This document shows, piece by piece, positions 1 to 8,136 of a DNA stretch of 64,000 bases. The position numbers and the translations under genes are program-made. Numbering within the stretch: the first letter of the stretch is position 1; each line of letters begins with the position of its first letter. Under the pieces are notes generated by a model that had not been told where the DNA came from, did not search any database, and saw only the letters and a program-made list of their open reading frames with translations. The stretch lies in NCBI RefSeq assembly GCF_000717335.1, contig NZ_JNYZ01000001.1:288070-352069 (forward strand), in the 5' to 3' direction. This stretch comes from Amycolatopsis jejuensis (GTDB lineage: Bacteria; Actinomycetota; Actinomycetes; Mycobacteriales; Pseudonocardiaceae).

Positions 1-450
1 CAGCTGAAACAGCGTCACAGCTTCCTTTCCGATGCCAAGGTGGGGGTGATCGGGCACAGCTGGGGCGGATACTCCGCATTCCGCCTGGCCGCCGAACGCC
101 CCGACCTCTACGCTGCCGCCGTGTCGTCCGCGCCGGGGTTCGACCCGTACTCCTCGGTGCTGTACGAGTGCTACCTGGGCTTCCCCCAGACCGACCGGGA
201 CGCCTACCGGAAGGCCGAGACGTACCCGCTGGCGTCGTCGATGGAAGCCGAGTTCCTGCTCGCCTGCGGCACCTCCGACCACGCCACCTGGACCGACAGC
301 ATGAAGTTGAGCGAAGCCCTGATCCGGGCGGGAAAGGCACACGAGTTCGTCGTGCTGCCGGAACAGTTCCACGGCTTCGACGGGGTGCACGACGCGTATT
401 TCTGGCGCAAGGTCACCACGTTCTTCCGCACACATTTGCAGAAGGGCTGA
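1..450 (+). CDS. alpha/beta hydrolase, S9 prolyl-oligopeptidase type (3' end only)
   Basis: This is the C-terminal part of a serine hydrolase; the reading frame is open to base 1, so the start lies outside the window. The nucleophile elbow GHSWGG is followed by SAPGFDP, which fits the catalytic domain of prolyl-oligopeptidase/acylaminoacyl-peptidase (S9) proteins. The catalytic Asp is probably in the stretch CGTSDHATW and the His in EQFHGFDGVHD, near the stop codon, as usual in this fold. The neighbouring downstream gene also acts on amide-type substrates, so the two may act on peptides or acylated amino acids. The substrate cannot be read from this fragment, and another alpha/beta hydrolase subfamily is possible. 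Confidence 0.75.
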   Translation, partial: QLKQRHSFLSDAKVGVIGHSWGGYSAFRLAAERPDLYAAAVSSAPGFDPYSSVLYECYLGFPQTDRDAYRKAETYPLASSMEAEFLLACGTSDHATWTDSMKLSEALIRAGKAHEFVVLPEQFHGFDGVHDAYFWRKVTTFFRTHLQKG

Positions 451-567
451 CCTCGGCCCCGGTCCGCATTGGGAGCTGGGCACCAACCCGACGCCCCAAC
501 CTTGTCCTCCCGTACCTCAGGTCCCGGCGCCATTTCTGCCAGGATCGAGCGGAAACCAGGAGGGCAG

Positions 568-2148
568 ATGTCGTTCAGTCTCGTAGTCCGGGCCGGGATC
601 GTCGTGGACGGGACCGGGGCGCCGCCGTTTTCCGCTGACGTCGCGATCGACGGCGACCGGATCGTGCGGGTCGGCACGGTTCCCGAGGGCGACGGGCCCG
701 AGCTGCGGGCGGACGGCTGCGTGGTCGCGCCGGGGTTCGTCAACGTGCTCAGCCATGCCTACTATTCGCTGCAGCAGGATCCGCGCGGATTGTCCGATCT
801 GTACCAGGGCGTCACCACCGAGGTGTTCGGCGAGGGACATTCACCGGGGCCGGTGTCCGGGCGGCTGCCCGCGGTGCTCGACGGCAGGCCGGTGGCAGCC
901 GGGGTCCGGACCGGCTGGCACCGGCTGCGGGACTTCCTCACGCACCTCGAATCGACCGGAGTCGGGCCGAACGTCGCCAGTTTCGTCGGGGCGGAGAATC
1001 TGCGGGCGATCCACGCCGGGGCTGACCGTCGCGCATTGACCGAGGACGAACTCGCCAAGGCGTGCGCACTCCTCGACGACGAGCTCTCCGACGGCGCACT
1101 CGGGCTGGGTTCCGCGCTCATCTACGCGCCCGGCAGCTACGCGTCCACCGAGGAGCTCGAAGCGTACGCTCGCGTGCTCGCCAGCCACGACGCGCTGTAC
1201 ATCTCCCACATCCGCGACGAAGGCGACCGCATTCTCGACGCCGCAGGCGAACTGGTGGGCATCGCGCGGCGGACCGGCGTCCGGGCGGAGGTCTACCACC
1301 TCAAGGTGACCGGGCGCGCCAACTGGCCACTGATGCCCGCAGCCGTGAAGCTGATCGAGGAAGCACGGGCCGAAGGTCTGCAGGTCACCGCCGACGTCTA
1401 CCCGTACGAAGCCGGGTGCACCGACCTGGCCGCCTGCATTCCGCCGAAATTCCACAGTGGAGGGATGGCGGAACTGCTGTCCCGCCTGGCCGATCCGGCA
1501 TCCCGGCGCGAGATCCGCGCGGCAATCGCCGCACCGGCGGCCGATTGGCAGAATCTCTACCGCGATTCCGATGGTGCGGAAGGGATCGCCCTGCTCGGGA
1601 GTGCGCACCAGGGCGCCACGCTCGCCGAGGTCCACGAGCGGCGCGGCGGCGGGGATCCGATCGAAACACTCCTCGACCTGGTCGTCGAGGAGCCGGGTCT
1701 CCTGGCCGCGTACTTCGCCATCTCCGAGCCGAACATCCGTCTCGCACTCGCACAGCCCTGGGTCTCGGTGGGCTCCGACGCCGATGCGCCGTCGGCTGTC
1801 CCGCCGTTCACCGACGCGCCCACGCACCCGCGCGCGTACGGCACGTTCGCCCGTGTGCTCGGCCATTACGTGCGGGCGGGCGTGCTCTCCCTCGAGGAAG
1901 CGGTCCGCCGGATGACCAGCCTCCCCGCGCACCACCTCCGGCTCACCGACCGCGGCCAGGTCCGCGAAGGCGCCTTTGCGGACCTGGCGATCTTCCGGCC
2001 GGAAGAGGTGCGGGACCTGGCGACGTACGAGAATCCGCACGCCTACGCCGCCGGGATGCGGCACGTGCTCGTGAACGGGGTGATTGCGTTCGCCGACGGC
2101 AAGCCGACCGGCGAACTGGCCGGCCGCGCCCTGAGGCGCGGCCGGTAA
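568..2148 (+). CDS. D-aminoacylase-like amidohydrolase (N-acyl-D-amino-acid deacylase family)
   Basis: A 526-residue amidohydrolase. The start is the ATG at 568, with a clear AGGAGG five bases upstream. Family marks are the N-terminal beta-sandwich segment ending VVAPGF, the motif SHIRDEG, the stretch EVYHLKVTG, TADVYPYEAG, and the C-terminal GSDADAPS followed by the SLPAHHLRLTDRG region typical of D-aminoacylases. In classical members two metal-binding His form HxH just after PGF, and a Cys ligand follows in GNCG. Here the first site reads L61-S62-H63 and the second reads FGEGHSPG, so one His and the Cys are missing. It may belong to a divergent subfamily with a different metal site or substrate. 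A role in releasing D-amino acids from N-acyl forms, feeding the FAD oxidoreductase encoded at 6.2-7.4 kb, is inference. Confidence 0.8.
   Translation: MSFSLVVRAGIVVDGTGAPPFSADVAIDGDRIVRVGTVPEGDGPELRADGCVVAPGFVNVLSHAYYSLQQDPRGLSDLYQGVTTEVFGEGHSPGPVSGRLPAVLDGRPVAAGVRTGWHRLRDFLTHLESTGVGPNVASFVGAENLRAIHAGADRRALTEDELAKACALLDDELSDGALGLGSALIYAPGSYASTEELEAYARVLASHDALYISHIRDEGDRILDAAGELVGIARRTGVRAEVYHLKVTGRANWPLMPAAVKLIEEARAEGLQVTADVYPYEAGCTDLAACIPPKFHSGGMAELLSRLADPASRREIRAAIAAPAADWQNLYRDSDGAEGIALLGSAHQGATLAEVHERRGGGDPIETLLDLVVEEPGLLAAYFAISEPNIRLALAQPWVSVGSDADAPSAVPPFTDAPTHPRAYGTFARVLGHYVRAGVLSLEEAVRRMTSLPAHHLRLTDRGQVREGAFADLAIFRPEEVRDLATYENPHAYAAGMRHVLVNGVIAFADGKPTGELAGRALRRGR
2120..2145. terminator. 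bidirectional stem-loop between convergent genes
   Basis: A perfect 11-bp GC stem (CCGGCCGCGCC / GGCGCGGCCGG) closes a CTGA loop. It ends at the stop codon of the amidohydrolase and lies just beyond the stop of the opposing hydrolase at 2151. There is no T-run, which is common for actinobacterial terminators. Confidence 0.6.
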
Positions 2149-2150
2149 GC

Positions 2151-3032
2151 TCAGTGGACCTGCTTCGCCAGGTCTTCGACCGCCTTGATCACCACATCCG
2201 GCCGGTCGAGCGGGACGTCGTGGGAACTGCGCTCCGCGAGCACGTAGTTCCGGTTCGCCGCCGCGTGCACGAAATCCTGCTGCGCCTGCCGCCACAGCTG
2301 CGCGTCCTCGGGCGTCGGGAACGGCGTGTCCGCGGAACCGACCACGGTCACCGGGATCGCCGACGGCCAGGTCAGCTGGTGATAGGCGGTGTGCACCGGG
2401 CCGTAGCCGTCAGCCTGGGCGATCAGCTGCCGCGTCTGCCGCGTGGACGGCGCCTTCTTCACCTCTTCCAGCTGCTTCTCATTCAACGCCACCAGCTTCG
2501 CCGTTTCCGCAGGCGTGAAGAATTGCGGCAGATTGGCGTCGACCAGCACCGCTGCGGCAACCGGATGGCTGCGGGTATACGAAAAAGCGACTTCCCCGGC
2601 CAGCGAATGCGACACGAGGATCACCGGTTTCGTGACCCCGAGCTGCGTCAGCCCGGCCGCGAGGTCGGCCGCGGCATTGTCGGCCCGCCACGGCCCCGGT
2701 ACCTCGTCGCTCTTGCCTTCCCCGGCCCGGTCGTACGCAATCACCTCGGCCCCGGTTTTCGCCGCCAGTTCCGGAGCGACCTTCTTCCATTCCGTCGAAT
2801 CCATCCCGCCGCCCGCATCCAGGACGATGGCCGGTTCGTGGCCTGGCGTAACGGAAAACGCCAGGTTGTGCCCATTCACCGGGACGACGTGCTCCTGGGG
2901 AACCGCCGGCGCCGGAGCAGGTGCGGGTCCGGCTTCGGCACTGCAGGCGGTGGCCCCGGCAGCAACGGCCACCACCACCGAGGCCACCACGGGCCTGCGC
3001 AGCCACTTCCGCCGGGGATCAGAATCAGTCAC
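2151..3032 (-). CDS. secreted alpha/beta hydrolase, probable lipoprotein
   Basis: The GTG at 3032 is chosen as start because AGGGAG lies six bases upstream; this gives 293 residues beginning VTDSDPRRKW. The N-terminus has an Arg/Lys cluster, a hydrophobic alanine/valine run and GATAC at the end, a plausible though imperfect lipobox, followed by an Ala/Pro-rich linker. The mature part is an alpha/beta hydrolase with the nucleophile elbow SHSLAG, an acidic stretch YDRAGEGKSD before it, and a C-terminal SSHDVPLDRP carrying the likely His. It resembles general esterase/lactonase-type hydrolases and could act on esters or amides outside the membrane. It converges with the upstream amidohydrolase, two bases apart. 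The substrate is unknown. Confidence 0.75.
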   Translation of the reverse strand: MTDSDPRRKWLRRPVVASVVVAVAAGATACSAEAGPAPAPAPAVPQEHVVPVNGHNLAFSVTPGHEPAIVLDAGGGMDSTEWKKVAPELAAKTGAEVIAYDRAGEGKSDEVPGPWRADNAAADLAAGLTQLGVTKPVILVSHSLAGEVAFSYTRSHPVAAAVLVDANLPQFFTPAETAKLVALNEKQLEEVKKAPSTRQTRQLIAQADGYGPVHTAYHQLTWPSAIPVTVVGSADTPFPTPEDAQLWRQAQQDFVHAAANRNYVLAERSSHDVPLDRPDVVIKAVEDLAKQVH

Positions 3033-3146
3033 CGAACTCCCTTTCACACCAGGAAAACTTCCTTGATCAGCATCGCAGCGCTTACGCGGGAAGACGATGC
3101 CGCTGCCCACCTATTGCGCGGTAGGGACAACCCCACCTCGTTTGCG

Positions 3147-4409
3147 TCATCCGGCAAACACCAGCTGGTCCGCCCGGCGCGGGACGCGTAACGCCAGCCC
3201 GGCCGACACCAGACCCGCCGCCGCGAGCAACCCGAACCCGGCCGCGAACGAGAACCGGTCCGCGAGCAGTCCGATGAGGAACGGCGCGGCGACCCCGGCG
3301 ACCTGGCCGCCGAAATTGAAGACACCCATTCCGGCACCCACGTGCGCCGACGGCAGCGTGCGCATCGGCATCGCGAGCAACGCCATCGTCGCCAGCCCGC
3401 CGATGGTGATGGCCAGCGTTTCGTACACCACGAACTCGGTGGTGGTACCCGCGAACGTCATCAGCACCAGCATGGCCGCCGAGCCGAGCATCGTCAGGAA
3501 GAGATACCAGCGGGCCCGGGCGTGGAAGTACCGGTCGAACAACCAGCCACCGGCAATCGACACGAGAAAGTTCGCCAGCATCGGAATTGCCGCCACGATC
3601 CCGGTTTCGCCGATCGAGAGCCCGCGGCTGTCCATCAGATAGCTCGGTACCCAGGTCATCAGCCCGTAGGAGGTGAAGTTCAATCCGCAGAACATTCCCG
3701 CGAACAACCACACCTTCGGCGACCGCAACACTGCCCGGCGCGCCGCCCGCACCGGCACCTCCGGGTCCGGCTGCCGCGATTCCCGGACCGCGCTCGGCAG
3801 CGGCCGCGGAATGAACGCCCACAGCAGCACCCCGATGACGGCGCCCCCGCCGGCCAGCCAGAAGAACGAGCCCCGCCAGCCGAATGCGGCCAGCAGCGGC
3901 GCGACGAGCAAGGGCGCGACGACCCCGGCGATCCCCGAGGACGACATCACCACGCCGAGCACGGTCGCCCGGTTCTGCGGCGAGGTCCGCTCGGACACCA
4001 CCTTGAACGCCGCCGCCGGGAAGAATCCCTGGCACGCCCCGAAAGCCCCGCGTACCAGCAGCAAGAGCGCGAACGTCCCGGCGATTCCGCTCACCGCGGT
4101 GAAGCCCGACCAGAGCACCAGCGTCACCAGCAGGACCAGCCGGGACCCCACGCGGTCGGCGAGGATGCCCGCCGGAATCTGGCAGACCATATAGACCACG
4201 GCGAACACCGTGACCAGCAAGCCCTGCAATGCTTTCGACACGCCGAACTCCGTGCCGATCGCCGGGAGCAGCATCGCGATGCCCGCCCGGTCCACGTAGT
4301 CGATCGTGTAAGCCAGGCACACGATCACCGCGATCGTGATCCCGGTGCGCCGGACCCGGTGTGTTTCCGGCCCGGTCCGGCGTCCGCCGCCGAGCAGCAT
4401 GTCGTTCAT
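3147..4409 (-). CDS. MFS transporter, anion:cation symporter type
   Basis: A 420-residue membrane protein with about twelve hydrophobic segments in two halves. The loop GILADRVGSRL between segments 2 and 3 is the MFS signature, and DYVDRAGIAMLLP in the first helix is characteristic of the ACS family (organic anion carriers for glucarate, phthalate and similar acids). The first helix starts near residue 22 after a charged N-terminus. The start ATG has only a distant AGGAAAGG upstream, so it is moderately supported. It lies downstream of the PucR regulator on the same strand and probably imports the substrate or an intermediate of this small catabolic group. The actual ligand is not visible. 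Confidence 0.85.
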   Translation of the reverse strand: MNDMLLGGGRRTGPETHRVRRTGITIAVIVCLAYTIDYVDRAGIAMLLPAIGTEFGVSKALQGLLVTVFAVVYMVCQIPAGILADRVGSRLVLLVTLVLWSGFTAVSGIAGTFALLLLVRGAFGACQGFFPAAAFKVVSERTSPQNRATVLGVVMSSSGIAGVVAPLLVAPLLAAFGWRGSFFWLAGGGAVIGVLLWAFIPRPLPSAVRESRQPDPEVPVRAARRAVLRSPKVWLFAGMFCGLNFTSYGLMTWVPSYLMDSRGLSIGETGIVAAIPMLANFLVSIAGGWLFDRYFHARARWYLFLTMLGSAAMLVLMTFAGTTTEFVVYETLAITIGGLATMALLAMPMRTLPSAHVGAGMGVFNFGGQVAGVAAPFLIGLLADRFSFAAGFGLLAAAGLVSAGLALRVPRRADQLVFAG

Positions 4410-4574
4410 GATTTCGGGCGGCCTTTCCTCGAACCTGACTCCGTTGTCGGATCCCGGAGGGGCACCGCGCAGGTGCCGTCGATGGAATTCCAGGCTAGAG
4501 GCGCAGCGGCACGGACGGTTCGGCGTGCCGGGAGAACCGGGCGGCCGCGGTTGGTGACCGGGAACGAACCCCGG

Positions 4575-6194
4575 CTATCCGCGCAGGACCCGCAGTTGCA
4601 GCATCGCGGCGAACCGCTGCTCGCTGTCGGTCAGGTCGATCCGGCCGACCTCGGACACCCGGCGCAGGCGGTAGCGGAACGTGTTCGGGTGGATGTGCAC
4701 TGTTTCGGCGGCCGTGTTGACCTCGCCGAGCGCATCGAGCCACGCGGCGAGCGTCGCCACCAGATTGCTGTGATGACGCTCGTCGTAGGCCTGCAGCAGC
4801 GCGATCGCGCCGGTGGGCACGTCGCCCTGCGCGACGGCGGCGTCGCGCGCTTCGAGGATCACCACGTCGGCGTGCACCTCGCTGAACCGGGCGACCACGC
4901 CGCCCTTCCCGCGGGCCCGCAGGACCCGGAGAACCCGTCCGGCCCGGCTCCGCGCGGCCGCGAGCTCGGTGAACCGGTGGGCACACGGTCCGACGGCGAG
5001 CACGGCCTCGCCACTCGTCCCGAGACGGCCGAGAAACGTCCGCGCGATGCCCGCCGCGCGGTCCTCCGGCTCGGCCACCTCGTCCCCGACCGGCAGCAAC
5101 CCGTACACCACCTGCTCGACCAGCGCGACCGCGCTGCGCGGATGCACGCCCGCCAGGTACATCGCGAACCCGTCGCTGAGCCGCTGCCGCTCGGCCTCCC
5201 GCCGGGTCTCCGCGACCACCGACGACGCACCGTCCTCGAGCAGCGCGAGCGCCAGTACGACGACCGGGCCGCCGGCCAGCCCGAGCCGGTCGAGCGCCGC
5301 CCGGCCACCGGCGCCCCCTTCCAGCGCGGTGCTGAGCAGGCCCGCCCGCAGCCTGCGGTGCACATCGGACCCGGCACGCACCCTCAGCAGGTGCAGCGCA
5401 GCCAGTTTCGCCGCGTCGGTCAGTGCGGCGCTGCGCTCGGCCGACAACGGCTCGTGCACCGCGGCCCAGATCGACCCCAGCACCTCGTCCCCGGCCCGGA
5501 CCGCGATGGCCGCGCGAGGCATCAGTCCCGGCGGCAGCCCCGGCAGCCCGGGGTCCACGTCGACCGGCCGGTCGCTGCCGAAAAGCTCGTCGAACACGCC
5601 GTGCCGGGCAAGCACGTCCAGGTACCGCTCCGGCACCTGCCGCCCCAGCACCGTCTCGACGCGCGACTGGTCCAGACCGAGCTGCCCATCGGAAAACGCC
5701 AGCAGCCGCGACTCGCGGTCCTCGATCGTGACCGGCGCGTCCAGCTGCGCGGCAATGGCATTCGCCAGCGCGAACAGGTCACCGGCCGGAAGCCCGCCGA
5801 GTGTCTCGGCGTCCATCGCGGACAGTCCGCCGCCACCGAGCGCCGCCTGCAGCCGTTCGGCCAGCTGCATCCACGGCACGTCCGCGGCCGCGACGAGCAG
5901 CACGACACCGGCTCGTTCCGCCGCCCCGCGCACTTTCGCGCCGGCCGGTGCCCGGACCACCACCGCCGCGGCGCTGCCGATGTTCCCCAGCATGGACACC
6001 ATCTCGTCCGGGTCGTGCACCCCGACCGCGAGAACCACCGCGCCCGGCGGGATCTCCGGCTTCTCGGCGGCGTCGTAGATCACCAGGTCGCCGACCTCGC
6101 CGACCTCGCCGACCCGCTGCGGCTCCCCCGCCGCCGGCTCGAACAGCGTCCCGCCCAGATCTGCCAGGACCTTCGGCAGGCTCACCCTCGTCAC
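4575..6194 (-). CDS. PucR-family transcriptional regulator
   Basis: About 539 residues. The N-terminal third is a PucR-type domain with repeated valine-rich strands (DLVIYDAAEKPE, VVLAVGVHDPDEMV). The middle is the GGDEF-like linker region, and the C-terminus carries the PucR helix-turn-helix around TAAETVHIHPNTFRYRLRR. Such proteins activate purine, amino-acid or amine catabolic genes in response to a ligand. The open frame extends further upstream but would run into the FAD oxidoreductase gene, so the start is taken at a GTG (6194; 6185 is an alternative). Ribosome binding sites are weak at both. It sits 47 bp after the oxidoreductase and before the MFS carrier, so it probably controls these genes. 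Confidence 0.8.
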   Translation of the reverse strand: MTRVSLPKVLADLGGTLFEPAAGEPQRVGEVGEVGDLVIYDAAEKPEIPPGAVVLAVGVHDPDEMVSMLGNIGSAAAVVVRAPAGAKVRGAAERAGVVLLVAAADVPWMQLAERLQAALGGGGLSAMDAETLGGLPAGDLFALANAIAAQLDAPVTIEDRESRLLAFSDGQLGLDQSRVETVLGRQVPERYLDVLARHGVFDELFGSDRPVDVDPGLPGLPPGLMPRAAIAVRAGDEVLGSIWAAVHEPLSAERSAALTDAAKLAALHLLRVRAGSDVHRRLRAGLLSTALEGGAGGRAALDRLGLAGGPVVVLALALLEDGASSVVAETRREAERQRLSDGFAMYLAGVHPRSAVALVEQVVYGLLPVGDEVAEPEDRAAGIARTFLGRLGTSGEAVLAVGPCAHRFTELAAARSRAGRVLRVLRARGKGGVVARFSEVHADVVILEARDAAVAQGDVPTGAIALLQAYDERHHSNLVATLAAWLDALGEVNTAAETVHIHPNTFRYRLRRVSEVGRIDLTDSEQRFAAMLQLRVLRG

Positions 6195-6240
6195 CCGGTC
6201 ACGATAGGTGCGGCCGCGCGACGCGAGCAAGGTCGGCAGG

Positions 6241-7368
6241 TCAGCCCGCCACGGCAAAGCGGCCCGCCCCGACCAGGTCGAGCGAAACCCCGGCCGCGGC
6301 GACGTCCGCGGGCACCGCCTCGCCCCGCAGGACCGCCGCCCCGAGCCGGGCCAGCGCCGGGGCCGTCTGCACGCCGAAACCGCCTTGGCCGGCAAACCAG
6401 AAAAGCCCGTCGGCGCGCTCGTCGAAGCCCACGACCGGATGCCCGTCCGGCGCGAAACTCCGCAACCCGGCCCAGGAATTCCGGACATGCCGGACGTTCA
6501 GCACGGTGGCTTCGTTGATCGCGTCGAGACCACGGGCGATGGCGACCTCGTCCGGCCGCGCATCACACGGCGCCATCGGCGTCTCATCCGCCGGGGAACA
6601 CAGCAGGTGCCCGCCTTCCGGTTTGAAGTAGAACTCCTCGTCGACGTCGGCAGTCAACGGCACCCCGGTGACGTCGCCCGGCCCGCTGACAAGGAAAATC
6701 GTCCTCCGCAGCGGACGAACGCCGATCGGGGCGGCCCCCGCCAGCCGCGCGACCCCGTCCACCCACGCCCCGGCCGCGTTCACCACCACCGGTGCCTCGT
6801 AGCTCTCCCCCGCGGCGTCGGTGACCGTCCACACCGGACCCCGGCGTACCAGGGAAACCACCTTCGCGCGAGTCCGGATGATTCCGTTGCGCTGCCGCAG
6901 CCCCTGCACATAGCCCTGGTGCACCGCATGCACGTCGATCTCCATGGCGTCCGGCTCGAACAACGCCAGCTCGGCGTATCCGGGCCGCAGCAAAGGATTG
7001 AGCTCGCGCACCTCTTTGTCGTCCACCAACCGAACGTCCGGGGACCCGATTCTGATCTCCGCCTGCATCCGCTGCAGCACTTCCGCCCGCCCCGGAACCG
7101 CCGTCAGCAGCAGCGCCATCGGGCGAAGCAGCTGCTGCCCGAACGGCAGTGGAGGACTCTCGTAAAACACGCGGCTCGCCCTGGTGAGACCCCGGATCTG
7201 ACCGTCCCCGAGGCTTTCGACGAACGTCGCCGCCGACCGGCCGGTGGCATGCGCCGCGAGCGCCGGTTCCCTCTCCAGCACGCCCACCGCCCGGTCCGCC
7301 GCAAGTTCGTACGCGAGCGAGACCCCCGCAATCCCCCCGCCGATGATCAGGACGTCATACGACCGCAC
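6241..7368 (-). CDS. FAD-dependent amine/D-amino-acid oxidoreductase (DAO family)
   Basis: A 375-residue flavoenzyme. The N-terminal dinucleotide fold reads IIGGGIAGVS (GxGxxG) with an acidic residue ending the second strand (LEREPALA). The DAO-family marks VVNAAGAWVD in the middle and the C-terminal FWFAGQGGFGVQTAPA, which contacts the flavin, are present. The GTG start has GGAGG six bases upstream. Related enzymes oxidise glycine, sarcosine or D-amino acids, or dehydrogenate them into a respiratory chain. The neighbouring amidohydrolase and PucR gene make D-amino acids or N-methyl amines attractive substrates, but this is inference. No signal peptide is seen, so it should be cytoplasmic or loosely membrane attached. 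Confidence 0.8.
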   Translation of the reverse strand: MRSYDVLIIGGGIAGVSLAYELAADRAVGVLEREPALAAHATGRSAATFVESLGDGQIRGLTRASRVFYESPPLPFGQQLLRPMALLLTAVPGRAEVLQRMQAEIRIGSPDVRLVDDKEVRELNPLLRPGYAELALFEPDAMEIDVHAVHQGYVQGLRQRNGIIRTRAKVVSLVRRGPVWTVTDAAGESYEAPVVVNAAGAWVDGVARLAGAAPIGVRPLRRTIFLVSGPGDVTGVPLTADVDEEFYFKPEGGHLLCSPADETPMAPCDARPDEVAIARGLDAINEATVLNVRHVRNSWAGLRSFAPDGHPVVGFDERADGLFWFAGQGGFGVQTAPALARLGAAVLRGEAVPADVAAAGVSLDLVGAGRFAVAG

Positions 7369-7539
7369 AGGTGCCTCCGTCTCCGCCGGTTCCCCCCAGA
7401 CTGCCGCCGGCGCCGGAAAGCCGCATCGTACCCCGCGATGAATCCCCGGGCCGGAATTCGGTGCCGGTCACCAACCACCTCGGCCGCGGCAGCGAACTGT
7501 ACGACGTCCCGGTGGACCACCTTCGCGACCTGCTCCAGA

Positions 7540-7815
7540 TCAATGGTGACGAACTTGCCGAAACGGGTTTGCATCTTCGAGAACGACGATCCACACCAGA
7601 TCACGTGCTGTGTCCAAGCGGGCGAAGAACCCATTCGAACCGAGCGGCCCTTCGCCGCACACCAGCCAGCCGTCCGGAAGCCGGACCTCCGCGGAGGCAT
7701 CAATTTCCATGACGTAGTCAGGGTCTTTGAGGATGTCGTCGAGATCGAGAAGTGTCCCGAAGGTACCCTTGCGCTGAACGCGGTACGGAGCGCATCCCCG
7801 GTGCCAGGCGGATGT
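7540..7815 (-). other. open frame fragment downstream of the small Cys protein, in the same frame
   Basis: After the TAG at 7816-7818 that ends the upstream small protein, the same frame stays open to a TGA at 7540. It encodes protein-like sequence containing GTFGTLLDLDDILKDPDYV, LPDGWLVCGEGPLGSNG and DTARDLVWIVVLED. There is no good start codon at the beginning; the first ATG (7710) would leave 56 residues. It may be the second half of a longer gene split by a nonsense codon, or a separate small gene with an unrecognised start. No family is recognised. The rest of 7369-7539 holds nothing I can identify. Confidence 0.35.
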
Positions 7816-8085
7816 CTACCGGTGATCACGCGTGGCGCCCTCGCCATTGGGATTCCGGTACGAGCGATCCGAGCCGAAGCAGGTGATCGGGTCAGCGGGC
7901 ATGAAGAACCAGTGCCGGTCGATGCAGTGCACCTTGGCGTGGAGGACGCCGCCGATCCGGGATTCCCATTCGATGGTGGCGACATTGCCGCATTCGGGAC
8001 AGGTCACCAGGTGTACCGCCCAGTGACAGTCGGCCGCTGGCTCGCGGGCAACTGTGCTCGCATACTTGTGCAGTTCGTCGTCCAT
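7816..8085 (-). CDS. small Cys-containing protein of unknown function
   Basis: An 89-residue open frame starting MDDELHKYAS. It contains a CPECG knuckle, a second Cys in the HCIDRHWFFMP segment and several His and Trp residues, which suggests metal binding, although a complete four-ligand zinc site is not evident. The amino-acid composition looks protein-like. The ribosome binding site is weak. Its frame continues beyond the TAG into another coding-like stretch (7540-7815), so it may be the first part of a disrupted gene. It sits just after the last gene of the ABC transporter operon on the same strand but shows no obvious functional link to it. Confidence 0.45.
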   Translation of the reverse strand: MDDELHKYASTVAREPAADCHWAVHLVTCPECGNVATIEWESRIGGVLHAKVHCIDRHWFFMPADPITCFGSDRSYRNPNGEGATRDHR

Positions 8086-8136
8086 ACCGGGTAGACGAAC
8101 GCCGCGGCCACAACGTGAGCACTGAGTTCGCCGCCG

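Noticed and set aside
841..2295. 484-codon minus-strand open frame
   Set aside because: It lies opposite the amidohydrolase gene, has no ribosome site or family marks, and its composition is typical of an antisense shadow.
3342..6518. Very long plus-strand open frame (1058 codons)
   Set aside because: It is antisense to the MFS, PucR and flavoenzyme genes and consists of Arg/Pro/His-rich sequence, the usual shadow of high-GC genes.
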